Shown: positions 1-11,500 of the stretch, piece after piece
Numbering within the stretch: the stretch's first letter is position 1
How the letters are laid out: every line of letters begins with the position of its first letter
Origin: Chrysomallon squamiferum
Taxonomy: Eukaryota; Mollusca; Gastropoda; Neomphalida; Peltospiridae
Assembly: GCA_012295275.1 (NCBI GenBank)
Contig: CM022672.1
Location: forward strand, 17,979,894-18,029,893
Direction: 5' to 3'
DNA: 50,000 bases
The notes under the pieces: generated by a model
Databases searched by the model: none
What the model was told of the DNA's origin: nothing
The model's input: only the letters and a program-made list of their open reading frames with translations
Position numbers and translations under genes: made by a program

Positions 1-185
1 CGATACACAAACTATACTTCAGATATGGTTATTACTAACTGAAAGTTAATACAGAGCCACTATACACGTTTCCCAAAATATAAAAAAGCTATATGTAGTT
101 CGGATAAAGCACAAGCCTATATAGAATGATTATATGTAAACAAAACTGAAAGGTTCATTCAAACCTCAGCTTTATATTTATACTG
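1..185 (-). other. HSP70 3' flank / 3' UTR start
   Basis: Sequence immediately downstream of the HSP70 stop codon, AT-rich. I see no canonical AATAAA on the minus strand before the window edge; AATATAAA-like strings just after the stop are only weak candidates. The true 3' end may lie outside the window. Confidence 0.4.
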
Positions 186-2105
186 TTAGTCCACTTCTTC
201 TACAGTGGGACCTTGACCTCCGCCGTAACCTTGACCACCGCCGTAACCTCCACCGGGCTGACCTGCAGACTGACCTCCGCCGTGCATCTTCATCATGATC
301 GGCCTGCAGACGTTTTCCACTTCTTTCAGCTGATACTCGTACTCTTCTTTGTCGGCCAGCAAGTTGGAGTCCAGCCACTTGAGCGTCTCGTCGCATTTGT
401 GAATCACCGTGTCCTTGTCGGCCTGCGTGAGCTTGTCCCCCGCCTCGTTCACGGACTGGCGCGCGCTGAAGATGTAGTTCTCCAGCTGGTTTCTCGCCGA
501 CACTCTTTCCTTCTGCTTCTCGTCCTCTTCTCGGTACTTCTCCGCGTCGTTGACCATCCTCTCGATTTCTGCCGCACTCAGGCGACCTTTGTCGTTGGTG
601 ATGGTGATCTTGCTCGTCTTCCCCGTGCTCTTGTCCTGAGCCGAGACGCTCATGATGCCGTTGGCGTCGATGTCGAAGGTGACGTCGATCTGAGGAACGC
701 CACGCGGAGCTGGTGGAATGCCGTTCAGTTCGAATCTGCCGAGAAGGTTGTTGTCTTTTGTCATGGCCCTCTCGCCTTCGTACACTTGGATAGTGACCCC
801 AGGTTGATTGTCGGCGTAGGTGGTGAAGATCTTGGACGTCTTGCATGGAATGCGTGCATTTCTTTCTATGAGTTTCGTCATGACGCCGCCAGCGGTTTCG
901 ATTCCAAGTGACAGCGGAGCGACATCAACCAGAAGTACATCTTTGATGGCCTCGCTTTTGTCACCAGTCAGGATAGCTGCTTGCACTGCGGCTCCATAAG
1001 CTACAGCTTCATCAGGATTAATGGACTTGTTCAGCTCTTTGCCATTCATGAAATCCTGCAGAAGTTTCTGAATCTTTGGAATCCTCGTAGAACCGCCGAC
1101 CAGTACAATCTCGTCAATTTTGGACTTGTCCAGCTTGGCGTCCTTGATGGCCTTTTCCACTGGCTCCATGGTATTGCGGAACAGATCGGAGCAAAGATCT
1201 TCGAATCGAGCTCGAGTGATCTTCGTGTAGAAGTCAATTCCTTCAAACAGCGAGTCGATTTCGATGCTAGCCTCGGTGCTGCTCGACAAGGTTCTCTTGG
1301 CGCGTTCACAAGAGCTTCGCAGACGACGGACGGCTCGTTGGTTTCCGGATATGTCCTTCTTGTGTTTCCGCTTGAACTCGTCAATCAGATGATTGACCAT
1401 TCGATTGTCGAAATCTTCGCCTCCCAAATGGGTATCCCCGGCAGTCGACCTGACCTCGAACATCGACCCTTCGTCGATGGTTAGAATGGACACATCGAAG
1501 GTTCCACCGCCGAGGTCGTAGACGAGAACGTTCTTCTCGCCTTTCAGGTTCTTGTCAAGGCCGTAGGCCAACGCCGCGGCCGTCGGCTCGTTGATTATTC
1601 GCAAGACGTTCAAACTGGCGATGACGCCGGCGTCTTTGGTTGCCTGTCTCTGGGAGTCGTTGAAGTAGGCAGGCACCGTAATGACGACGTCCTTGCACGT
1701 TTTCCCAAGGTACGCTTCTGCCGTCTCCTTCATCTTCGTCAGTACCATGGAGCTGATTTCCTCAGGTGAAAAGATCTTTTTTTCACCTTTATATTCGACC
1801 TCGATCATCGGCTTGTCGTTTCTGTTGATGATTTTGAACGGCCAGTGCTTCATGTCAGCCTGCACATGCGGGTCGTTGAACTTGCGGCCTATCAGTCGCT
1901 TGGCGTCGAAGACGGTGTTGGCCGGGTTGACAGCTACCTGGTTCTTGGCAGCGTCCCCCAGCAGACGTTCACTGTCGGTGAAGGCGACGTAACTGGGTGT
2001 CGTACGGTTACCTTGGTCATTGGCAATGATTTCCACTTTCCCATGTTGAAAAACGCCGACACAGGAGTACGTCGTTCCTAGATCAATACCGACGGCTTTA
2101 GCCAT
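186..2105 (-). CDS. hsp70: Cytosolic inducible-type HSP70 chaperone, intronless, complete
   Basis: This encodes an ATP-dependent 70-kDa heat-shock chaperone that binds and releases unfolded proteins in cytosol and nucleus. The 639-residue product has the usual length. HSP70 signature 1 is at residues 7-14 (IDLGTTYS), signature 2 at 196-209 ([14 protein letters not shown]) and signature 3 around 333-347 ([15 protein letters not shown]). The interdomain linker VLLVDVAPL lies at 390-398. A Gly/Gln/Tyr-rich tail with [13 protein letters not shown] precedes the terminal EEVD, the motif that docks TPR co-chaperones and marks the cytosolic class. I place the start at the ATG at 2105 ([10 protein letters not shown]); the frame extends five codons upstream only through a TTG. 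No intron interrupts it, which is typical of stress-inducible members that must be expressed when splicing fails. Codons are clearly GC-richer than the flanks. A TATA box and heat-shock elements lie upstream at higher coordinates. Confidence 0.98.
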   Translation of the reverse strand: MAKAVGIDLGTTYSCVGVFQHGKVEIIANDQGNRTTPSYVAFTDSERLLGDAAKNQVAVNPANTVFDAKRLIGRKFNDPHVQADMKHWPFKIINRNDKPMIEVEYKGEKKIFSPEEISSMVLTKMKETAEAYLGKTCKDVVITVPAYFNDSQRQATKDAGVIASLNVLRIINEPTAAALAYGLDKNLKGEKNVLVYDLGGGTFDVSILTIDEGSMFEVRSTAGDTHLGGEDFDNRMVNHLIDEFKRKHKKDISGNQRAVRRLRSSCERAKRTLSSSTEASIEIDSLFEGIDFYTKITRARFEDLCSDLFRNTMEPVEKAIKDAKLDKSKIDEIVLVGGSTRIPKIQKLLQDFMNGKELNKSINPDEAVAYGAAVQAAILTGDKSEAIKDVLLVDVAPLSLGIETAGGVMTKLIERNARIPCKTSKIFTTYADNQPGVTIQVYEGERAMTKDNNLLGRFELNGIPPAPRGVPQIDVTFDIDANGIMSVSAQDKSTGKTSKITITNDKGRLSAAEIERMVNDAEKYREEDEKQKERVSARNQLENYIFSARQSVNEAGDKLTQADKDTVIHKCDETLKWLDSNLLADKEEYEYQLKEVENVCRPIMMKMHGGGQSAGQPGGGYGGGQGYGGGQGPTVEEVD

Positions 2106-2240
2106 GTTGCAAGTAAACAAATCACAACTGTACGCTTACTCCGTGCTGTAATTAGCAAAAACTGAAAGCCTCTGCTTCTACCTAACCCGCTCTCAACCAG
2201 TGCAGATAGGACAATGAGACAGTGCACTCCTTCGACGGTG

Positions 2241-2250
2241 TTTATATACA
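2241..2250 (-). promoter_or_regulatory. HSP70 TATA box
   Basis: The minus strand reads TGTATATAAA here, about 140 bases upstream of the ATG at 2105. A TATA box at this spacing implies transcription starting near 2210-2215 and a leader of roughly 105 bases. It sits about 20 bases downstream (in transcription sense) of the first GAA-nn-TTC pair, the expected arrangement for a heat-shock promoter. Confidence 0.75.
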
Positions 2251-2266
2251 ACTGGCCGCCTGTCTG

Positions 2267-2274
2267 GAACGTTC
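2267..2274. promoter_or_regulatory. Short heat-shock element (GAAnnTTC)
   Basis: GAACGTTC is a two-unit inverted heat-shock element, directly upstream of the TATA box. Flanking bases extend it imperfectly. It begins the first of the five repeated promoter modules. Confidence 0.65.
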
Positions 2275-2330
2275 GGTAATACATATGCATGATTTTCACT
2301 GGAGATTTTCGCTAATGAATATGCATGACG

Positions 2331-2353
2331 TTCTCGAGTTTTCACGAACATTC
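2331..2353. promoter_or_regulatory. Five-unit heat-shock element, distal copy A
   Basis: Five consecutive alternating units follow the HSE spacing: TTC-nn-GAG-nn-TTC-nn-GAA-nn-TTC. Four are perfect and the second is one base off. Trimeric HSF binds three such units, so this site could seat more than one subunit set. It lies about 80 bases upstream of the TATA box. Confidence 0.85.
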
Positions 2354-2372
2354 GCTCATACATATGCATCTG

Positions 2373-2395
2373 TTCTCGAGTTTTCTCGAATGTTC
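2373..2395. promoter_or_regulatory. Five-unit heat-shock element, distal copy B
   Basis: This is a near-identical second copy of the 2331-2353 element, again TTC-nn-GAG-nn-TTC-nn-GAA-nn-TTC, displaced by 42 bases. It differs only in spacer bases. The pair forms the core of the repeated promoter ladder. Confidence 0.85.
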
Positions 2396-2828
2396 GCTCA
2401 AGGCTTATACATAGTATTATTATCTTGTTTACGATTCGCTCATGCATATGCATTTGATACACTCGAGGAGTAGGGGATGTCCTACAATCACGTGAACTTC
2501 TGGTTTCGTCGATACTAAAACGGGATTCTCTCGCCATAAACAAGCTTTCGACCTTCCAGCGTTATTTAGGTCAGGAATATAATGAATGAGAGCGGAGGAA
2601 ACAAAATCATTTACTGCCGTGGTTTGACTTAGCGCGGCGAAATGAAAATCTGTATTTAGACTTGTCAACTTTGTTTCATTTCGCTTAGAACAATTACTTT
2701 AAAAGAAAACGAGAGTTCAAACCACGGTGAATCAAAAAGATATGAAAAGGGGGCCCAGTCTTAAATAAGTAATCATTATGCAGAAAATAAATCTGGTTGC
2801 ATACACTAATTTAAATCTTAATATATAC

Positions 2829-2929
<101 letters not shown>

Positions 2930-3458
2930 GTTTACATTATCGAAAACAAACACCCTAACGACATATCTAGAAAAGTATGTCGTCTGGTATAATCTTGGCT
3001 GTTTGCCAGCCATAAAATTAATAACATGTCAGTTGCATAACGCATATCATTCAATATAAGACTTGCTAAAACGTGCGCAAAATATTTTTTTATTTTTTTA
3101 TTTTTTTATTTGTTTTATTTTTTTTTTTTTTTTCCGAAAATTTATATATTTTATTGTGTTTAAAACTATGCAATAGTAACTAACTGCAATAGTAAGTAAA
3201 CATAGTATTGGAAGTGTAACAGTAACAGTGACAATACTGTAACATTTAGTAGTTAGGATAGCTGTAGTGATAGCAGTTGCAGTAATATTGTAATGGTGGT
3301 GATAGTCGTGGTGGTAGTAGCGTAGTTGTAATGGTAGTTGTAGTGGAAAACAAGCAGCATGATTATTATAACTGATTTCAGTAAGCAGTTTAGTTTAAAT
3401 ATATTTAAAATAGTCAGCTGTCAACAACGCAGTTAAACATAAATAAGCTGGGAGAGGG

Positions 3459-3459
<1 letters not shown>

Positions 3460-3496
<37 letters not shown>

Positions 3497-3572
3497 AATA
3501 AATAAATAAATAAATACAAATACAAATTTAAAAAAAATTAAGAAGAAGAAAAAAAAAAAAAAAAAAAAAAAA
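3460..3572. repeat. (AAT)n-(AAAT)n-poly(A) tract
   Basis: AAT repeats pass into AAAT repeats and, after a short A-rich spacer, into a run of A. Confidence 0.95.
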
Positions 3573-3786
3573 GATTCCAGCGGGAATTGTTATTGTTTTT
3601 GTTATTATTATTGATCTGTTGTTGTTATAATTATCACCACTGATTTATATACACACGCACGCACACACATACATTTATTCATAAAAAAAAAAAAAAAAAT
3701 ACGTGCATAGATACATACATAATAGTAATTTACATACATCTCAAACTGCTATCACTTTCCGGTACAGCTGATATTACCAGCAACAC

Positions 3787-4012
3787 CATTACTCTCAACA
3801 ACAACAACAGTTACCATTACTACTACAACAACAACAACAACAACAACTACTACTACTACTACTGCCTCTACCACCACGTCTACTACTATCACCAAACCAT
3901 TACTGTCACTTTTACAACGACTGTAACAACACCATCAATACTACTATCACCACCACAACACCAGCAACGACAATAACAACAACAACAACAACAACTACTA
4001 CTACTACTAAAT
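3787..4012. repeat. Imperfect AAC/ACT/ACC trinucleotide cluster
   Basis: Successive blocks of AAC, ACT and ACC triplets with point interruptions. They give the artefactual Val/Ile-rich frame on the minus strand. Confidence 0.9.
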
Positions 4013-4339
4013 TCTTATTATTCCATTTGTAACAGATAATACTAAAAAAAAACGTGTGGCCACTGAACGATGTTGTTAACAGACGCCACTGAATCAACAT
4101 ACGACTGCTCCTGTGCACATATCACGGTTAGTATCACTGCATGCTTAGATAAGTTTATTTCTGGCTCGTATTACTGAAAGTAATTCAAGTATAGCGACGA
4201 GAAAAGAAAAAAAAAAAAAATGTACATGTTTGCGTATTTAATGACGCCTGGTATGCCACTGTGTGCATACAGACATAATCAGTGAGGCTGCTAGTTATAT
4301 ATTCAAACACTCACTCAGAATTTTTATCAGTAACAACTG

Positions 4340-4340
<1 letters not shown>

Positions 4341-4381
<41 letters not shown>

Positions 4382-4740
4382 TATAGTAATAAAAACAACA
4401 ATAATAATAAAAATAATAATAATACTAAATAATAATAATAAAAGTAATAATAATAATAATAAATATATTAATAATAATCATGATAACAATAAGAAGAAGA
4501 ACAACAAGAATAACAACATAATAATAATAATAATAAGAAGAAGAAGAAAAAAAGAATAATAATAACTACAACAACAATAACAACAGCAACGAATTATGAA
4601 AAAGAACAACAACAACAACAACAGCAACGACATTATGAAAAATAACAATAACAATAACTACAACACTACTACTGCTTCTGCAACTACTATAACTACTAAT
4701 GCTACAGCTGCTGCTACTCCTACTTCTACTACTACTAATA
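4341..4740. repeat. AAT/AAC/AAG/ACT trinucleotide cluster
   Basis: A pure AAT run at 4341-4381 is followed by about 350 bases of interrupted AAT, AAG, AAC and ACT triplets. The resulting Ile/Asn-rich and Ser-rich frames are not genes. Confidence 0.92.
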
Positions 4741-5960
4741 GTAATAATAAGACACTTGTCAGTTAAAAAAGGAATACGAGAATATTGTCTGTCAAGTACG
4801 GAGTTTGGTTTAATGAACAGAATTAAAAATTCACTACCTGACTCTGACAACAAATCAATAGTTCTGGAGAATAAAAAAAAAAAAAATGCAACAAACAATC
4901 AATATATCGATAAATCCATTGGCATGGAAATGCTCATAAATATTAAACAATTAAATGTGAGTTCTTGCTATCTATAAACAGATACGTATTCGTATTAGAA
5001 GTTCGATCATTCCAAAACATTTTCGTATTTCTTATAAACATAAACATAATCCATATGTAAATATTATAGACAGACGCTGAGAGACACGAATACACACACT
5101 TACATACATCTGTAGAGATAAAAAAAATAAATAAACATGTATATGGTGTATTATTTTAGGTAAAGACAGTTTTATGCTGTATGCAACAATAATCAGGAGT
5201 TTGATGAAAACCAGACACGAAGCATGCCATGTTTACGTAATTAATAGTTTATGGCGTCAGTGAAAAGGCTTTGAAATGATAATCAAATGAAATATATGGC
5301 GCCAACAGCTCTTGTGAAACAGAAATAGTATTATTACATAAAAACTGTGTGTGTGTGTGTGTTTCTGTACACCGTCTAGATCATTCTTTTAAATGCATAT
5401 TCAAGGGAGAAGGTATCGCTTTAATTTTGCTATAATAATGTGTTATATATCGACATGTATAATAGTGTCCATAACTCGTTCAGTAACGTTTTGTGAGGAA
5501 GGACTAAATGATGAAATATTTTTTTAAAAGAATTATTATCAAATTTTAGTTTTAATTTTTAATCTGTATTATGCTGGGCAATATGATACAAAATACTGAG
5601 AGAGGAAACTCACAGCTGCTGCGCGATGTTACTCTATTTCATTTAGCAGCAAGAAATATTTTAGGCATGTATTTCAGGGTTTGATACGTCTTTCGTTTTA
5701 CCCAGGCCACTATTACTTTAATGCTGTGGAGCGTTTTCGCTATCATTTACAAATTTTGACATTAATTAGATTCAACGTCTCGCCAAAATGGTAATTGTTG
5801 CTGTCAGCATGTAATAACATTTCTCCATTACTCCCCCACGCCCCCGAAATTATCGAAATAACAATCGCAACCTTTTTATTTTTAAACATTTTAAAACAGT
5901 TTTTTTTTGTTGTATTAATCCTTCCTGATATGTAAATAATAAATAAAATACTGTATTTAA

Positions 5961-6007
<47 letters not shown>

Positions 6008-6024
6008 ATAATAATAATAATAAT
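5961..6024. repeat. (TAC)n-(TAA)n microsatellite
   Basis: A pure TAC run of about 15 units is followed by TAA units. Confidence 0.97.
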
Positions 6025-7455
6025 CATAAAAACGATAATGATGATGACTAAATAAATAAATAATATTAATCTTAAACTGTCATACTTGTATTTATATATA
6101 ATTTGTTTCAATAATAATAAAACAAATTATAATGCTATAATTATATAATATTATTAATTATTGTTATTTCTCCCTTTTCGTCATTATCAACATCAACAGT
6201 AACAATAATAACTGAAGGATTTGTAAGACTTCCACTTTTATAAAGAGGAATGCGAATATTTTAAGAGCTAAATTATTAATATTTTCTCTCTTTCCCATTA
6301 AAATTCAATATGGAGTCATCGAATTTTTTTTTTTTTTTTTTTTTTTTAAGTATATAACATTCTAAAATATACGTTTTCAGTCTTTCCTACCTTAGTATAT
6401 GCATCACTGCACAAACATTTTCACTTGGTGTCCATGGAATCTTATAATAAAATACATAAGGCATTTTATAAGAAAAATCAGTTGTTGGTGATATCACTCT
6501 GTTGTATAACTGCTGATTATTGTTCACGAATCTGTCGTCATGTCCAGCACGTGAAATGTGGAGACTGAAATAACAGGTTTTATTTAAACTTTCGACACGG
6601 TACACTAATGAAAAGACACAGGGTTCAGTTTCCTGAAAAACTGTGACATAGTCTACTATGTTGTATAATTTGTTATGGAACTGTATATATTACGCCTGTA
6701 ATGGATTAAACTGCAGAAAGGATTCAAAAGTTGTGGATTTCCTGAAAATACTTATGGGGTTTCGTGAATTTTATATCAGCTCTTTCTCTTACCTTGTTTT
6801 GAACAGTGTCGGTTAAAACACTGATTGATTTAAATATAAGGACTTTAACGCATCGTTTTTCAAGTCTTCATTGCGGAGTGTGGAGGCAGTACTGTTGGCC
6901 CATGTCAGCCGTGCTTGATGAAGTGATGCACGGTAATAACCCACGTACTTGACTGCATGTCCTGTTGTTAACAACTTTGTTTTGTTACGTTCTTCGTACC
7001 TGAAACCTTCATTGCACCCTGGCGAAAAGGAAGAAGGAAACGGAATAATAGCGACGTTAAAAAGAAGCAAGAGTTTGTTAGTTTACAAAACAAGTTTAAT
7101 AATAATAATAATAATAATAATTGATAGTCTTGGAAGTGAATGTTTACTTAAATTTCTTATTCAGATAAACTTTTGATTAATAAAACACATTTAAAAAATG
7201 AGTAAGTAAGTAAGTAAGTAAATACTAAAATAAAATTAAATAAATATATCATAATATATTCATACAAAATCCGTAATAACAGTAAAATAAAATGACAAAT
7301 ATTTGGAGTGGTATTACATTATGTCGATTTTAAATATATATATATATATATATTTAAGCTCACTTTTATAAATATGACATTGGACTACTGCAATAAAACA
7401 GTTAAAATTACATTTCAATTATTTAAAGTTTTACATGTTCGAAAATGTTAGTGCC

Positions 7456-7488
<33 letters not shown>

Positions 7489-8665
7489 CCCATCGTATAA
7501 TTTAAAATAATTAAAAAATAGATTAACTTTACGAGTAGGTCACTGGCTTAGGACAGGTATATTACTGGCTATTTTGGGGAGATTGCATATATATATATAA
7601 GAAGAAAAAAAAAATGATACGTGAATGTTTATTAGTGCAATCATTATTAATTCCATGATTCACTGAGGAAAAAATCACATATGTTTGTCGTATGACTTTT
7701 TGCACACGTATTATTTGTGTCAACTGGTGAAGAGTTTACTTGTCAGCCAATAATTATTTTCCTAACATACCACCATATGTACGTAACACAAAATAAACGT
7801 ATATGTAAAGTAATTGTGCCAGTATCATCATGTATTATATAAGCACTGAACTGTACTATTCCTCGAAACCAATCTTTCCTAATAATAAAATATGGCAGTA
7901 ATATAACATAATCGTAAATATGTCTTGGTTCCTTTTTGGTTCAGAAGAAACATAATAATATTGCCATCAAATATTTTATATGCAGACTTCTATGTGCGTA
8001 CAATAAAATGTTATATAAAAAAAAAAAAAAAAACCTCTAAAAAAAGAAGGTTTAAAGTAAAACTGAAACAGCAATTTTGTCAATGTTTACTCATATGACA
8101 GGAAATCTAAATAGAGTCCCTTGAACTATAAATGTAATTATTTCTGAAAACAATTCTGACATAATTTACTAAATAAACTGAAGTATATAACAATACATCG
8201 ATTTTAATTTTAGCAACATGTGCTCGAATATACCAAGGGGAAATACTCTAATAAGATCTTAAATTAGCCTGAGTAATCTCCCTACTAACATTCACTAATT
8301 TTGAAAAACCATTTCAGCTTCTTTCTTTCTTCGTTTTTATTTATTATTATTTTTTAATCGTTAAATAAAATTTATATCTACTTCAGTCATCCAAATAATT
8401 AAATATTTACACGGAGATTTTTCTTTCTTAAATTATTAAAATTTAAAAAATGATATTCGTCTCTTTGTTAGGTTAAACCAATAATAAAATAATATCCTGT
8501 TTATCAAATTGTCGGTATCGATGTAATTAAACATTTTGCTCATGTACAAATATCAAAATAATTATGAGTAATATGTTGTTTAATAATTCTGAACATCTGT
8601 TTTTATTGCAATATATGCATATAGGCCTATAGTTTGTTTACATAAATTTTATATCAGATGAAAAT

Positions 8666-8667
8666 GC

Positions 8668-8701
<34 letters not shown>
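8666..8701. repeat. (ATT)n microsatellite
   Basis: About twelve ATT units in an AT-rich setting. Confidence 0.95.
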
Positions 8702-9011
8702 TAATGTATACTTGGTTGTTTTTTAGGTTGGTTTTTTGTTTTTATTTTATTTATTTATTTATTTTTGTTTGTTGTTGTTGGTTTTGTTTGGTTTTTCCAA
8801 CATATTTTACACAAATATATTTTATGTCGTTGATAAATAAACTTAACAAATATTTTTTCACCATGACGGCAACAAGAAGTGCAACAACATATTTTAAAAA
8901 TACCAGAACGCATGTTGAAATGAATTCGATTATTTAGTCAAAAATTTAATCGAATGAAACATCTAATATTAATTCAATACTGTTTAAAAATAACCACTAC
9001 TAACATTATTT

Positions 9012-9030
9012 TATATATATATATATATAT

Positions 9031-9106
<76 letters not shown>

Positions 9107-9120
9107 ATACACATACATAC

Positions 9121-9151
<31 letters not shown>

Positions 9152-9209
9152 CATATACATACACATATATATACATATACATATACATATATCTACATAT
9201 ACATATACA

Positions 9210-9250
<41 letters not shown>
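9012..9250. repeat. AT/ACAT/AC compound repeat
   Basis: About 240 bases of alternating AT, ACAT and CATA units end in a pure CA run at 9221-9250. Both strands give Tyr-Ile or Cys-Val frames that are pure repeat. Confidence 0.97.
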
Positions 9251-9254
<4 letters not shown>

Positions 9255-9540
9255 CTATCCAGTTATAATTATATTACATAATCGGTGTAACCAAGAGGTC
9301 AAAAATTCATACACGTTAGCTATTTTGATGAAACTAGTTCCTGTTACCATATCATCCGCATTGAAGCAGACGGTTTATTCCTACGCGTTTTAAAAATGAA
9401 AAATACAAATTTAGTTTTACAAATGGAAATTAGTGATTTTTAAGATATATATATCCTATAATTCAATGAACCTGTCCAAACAAATGTTAAACATTTTGTA
9501 ATTTCACACACAAAAATTGAGAAATGTAATTGTTATCGGA

Positions 9541-9779
9541 CTAGGTTGTGTGGCGTTGTAACTTCCGAGAAACGGGCACCTTCATTCCAAAGGTCAGCTG
9601 AGTTTGCCTCAGCTTCGTACTTAGTATTTTCGTTTTGTAGATTTTGTCGTAAATTTCGATTTGATTGTTAATTAGAGTCATTTTTCAAAATATTAATATG
9701 TCCAAGATGATTTGGAAAATGGTATAACACGGTAAAATGGAACAGGACTTGAGTAACAAACATTAACGGGCTGTTCACC
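9541..9779 (+). promoter_or_regulatory. Putative promoter and 5' leader of the KIAA0232-like gene
   Basis: Base composition changes here: after about 7 kb of AT-rich repeats, 9541-9640 holds several CpGs and mixed sequence. No TATA box is evident, as expected for a broadly expressed regulatory gene. The transcription start cannot be fixed from sequence. The leader runs to the exon 1 ATG at 9780. Confidence 0.4.
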
Positions 9780-9851
9780 ATGGCTGGAATTTTGACAGCG
9801 GAGTTGCGTCAACTGTCAGAACAGACAAAATCATTTTCTTGGACACTAAAG
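9780..9851 (+). other. Exon 1 with a strong-context ATG (uORF or alternative N-terminus)
   Basis: An ATG in excellent context (TCACCATGG) opens 24 codons (MAGILTAELRQL...) and ends at a good donor, AAG|GTAAAT. The best downstream acceptor is at 11290/11291. Splicing there continues the frame for 26 more codons to a TAA at 11369, so this would be a 50-codon uORF, not the start of the main protein. Alternative weaker splices (for example donor at 11325 and acceptor at 11504) could instead fuse it in frame with the main ORF. RNA evidence is needed to choose. Confidence 0.5.
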
Positions 9852-11371
9852 GTAAATGATTTTTAATTCTTTCTTTTATTAACCTTTTTTTTGTTGTTGT
9901 ATTAGCTTAAAGTATTCTTAGTAAAATATGCTTATTTGTACAAAGTATTTGTTAGCATTAGTAGGGGGGAAAATGTATAACAAATATTTGGGCGTGGATG
10001 TGCTACATGTTTTAAAATAGGTATTTTCTCCCTAGGATTTCCGGAAGTAGGTCAAAACTGAAAAGCCCTAAGTTTATGACAGATTAAATAATATTTTAAA
10101 ATATTTTTTTGTCTTTTATAAATATTTTCTTGCCTTAGAAAAAATTGACTCAAAATTTTAATAACTGTACAGGAATTTGTACATTTGATCTGATTCAGTT
10201 ATAATTAGTTCAAATTGTAAAAAACAGTTAACTTAACATGATTGAATTGTAACAATAAATAGAGAACAGTAAAGAAAAATGTCCTAAGACTTAATGCTGA
10301 AAGAAAACTAAAAACATCAGATATAATAAAATAGAATTAAATTCCATGAGTTAATGTTCTTGCTTGCTGTATGATGTATCATTTTTATAAATACAACAAT
10401 ATTAAATGTATAAAAGCCTTAAATTTGTGATCATAGATCTAGTTCTCAATTTTATATAAACATCATTATTATTTTTACTACATTATCTTTTCAAAAATTG
10501 TTTTTACAACGGCTCATTGCCGTTAGGAATCATGAATAAGTTAGTTAGTTGAAAATGTCATGTAAACAGTTGAATAATGTATCCCCATGTATTGATTTAA
10601 AAGTGTATTTAAAAACAAATAAAATAGTTTCTATTATATTAAACTTAATTTAAATTAATTAATGAACTTTCCTAAGAATCTTTTTTTATTGGAACTGAGT
10701 AATTGTTAAATGGTTAACAGAAATGGTAAATAAACTTGAATAATTCATGTTGGATTTTAAATAGAACTGGTTTCCTTGCAGCAGCCAACCACAGGTTAAA
10801 TATTTAGTAATTTGAAATTCTCACTTACTTTCCAAAATATATTTATAGCCTCTAAAGTGATAGTTAAAATTTCCTGCCCGTCTATTGATATTGGTACTCA
10901 ATTTCATTATTTTAAATAATTCTGTGTTAAATAAAACAATGGGTTGTTATTTACAATGAATTTGAATTAACACAAATGATAAATGTTTACATTTTCTTAT
11001 AGAAACAGTATATGAATTACAGCAGCCAAAAAATGTAAGAGCACTTAGATGGTTAAAAGAGTGTACTTATTAACAGCCAAACTAATTATCTGAAATAAAA
11101 ATTCATATTCTGCTTAAAATACCATGCAAAATACTAATATTGAATGAAACTTAAGTTAAAGTCAGGATGTTATTATATTGTTTCTTTTTTTAGATGACTT
11201 AAATTTTTTTATAGTTCTTGTAATTTTGATTTCTCTGGAAACAGTTGGATTTATAATATTTTTTCAGTACTTTTCTTAACTGTTTTTCAGGTTTATGTAT
11301 TATCCTCTTCTAGCCACCCGATGAAGTGGATGTTAGGAAACAGCATGGTATGGCTTCCTAAATTATTTTAA

Positions 11372-11500
11372 ATGTCTTGCTCAAGCAAGTTACACCAGCA
11401 AGGTGGTACCAAGATGCTAAAAGCTGTTAAATTACAGCTGGCAGTGGACAGCATTGCAGTTGGACTTGAGACCCTGTGGAACACGGTACACTGGGCTTAA
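11372..11500 (+). other. Upstream ORF 2, overlapping the main start as TAATG
   Basis: If exon 2 begins at 11291, an ATG at 11372 opens 42 codons (MSCSSKLHQQGG...). The TAA at 11498-11500 shares its last base with the main ATG at 11500-11502. The preceding uORF ends at 11371, directly abutting this ATG. No homology is recognised; its interest is positional. Confidence 0.45.

Larger units (their letters stand above)
2272..2453. repeat. Ladder of five ~42-bp promoter modules
   Basis: A 19-base core, consensus TTCGCTCATRCATATGCAT, occurs at 2272, 2308, 2351, a degraded copy at 2393, and 2435. The spacings are 36, 43, 42 and 42 bases. Each copy begins with a TTC that closes an HSE-type string; the strings are complete in the copies at 2351 and 2393 and decayed in the others. 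The array looks like local tandem duplication inside the HSP70 promoter. Confidence 0.75.

Noticed and set aside
178-1992. Long plus-strand and alternative minus-strand frames within the HSP70 gene (up to 232 codons)
   Set aside because: They are shadows of a GC-rich, strongly conserved gene; none shows domain content and HSP70 explains the region fully.
2106-2120. Five extra N-terminal codons on HSP70 (TTG start)
   Set aside because: The frame is open but has no [13 protein letters not shown] at 2105 is the normal HSP70 start.
9006-9268. Tyr-Ile and Cys-Val reading frames on both strands
   Set aside because: Pure translation of AT/ACAT/CA simple repeats.
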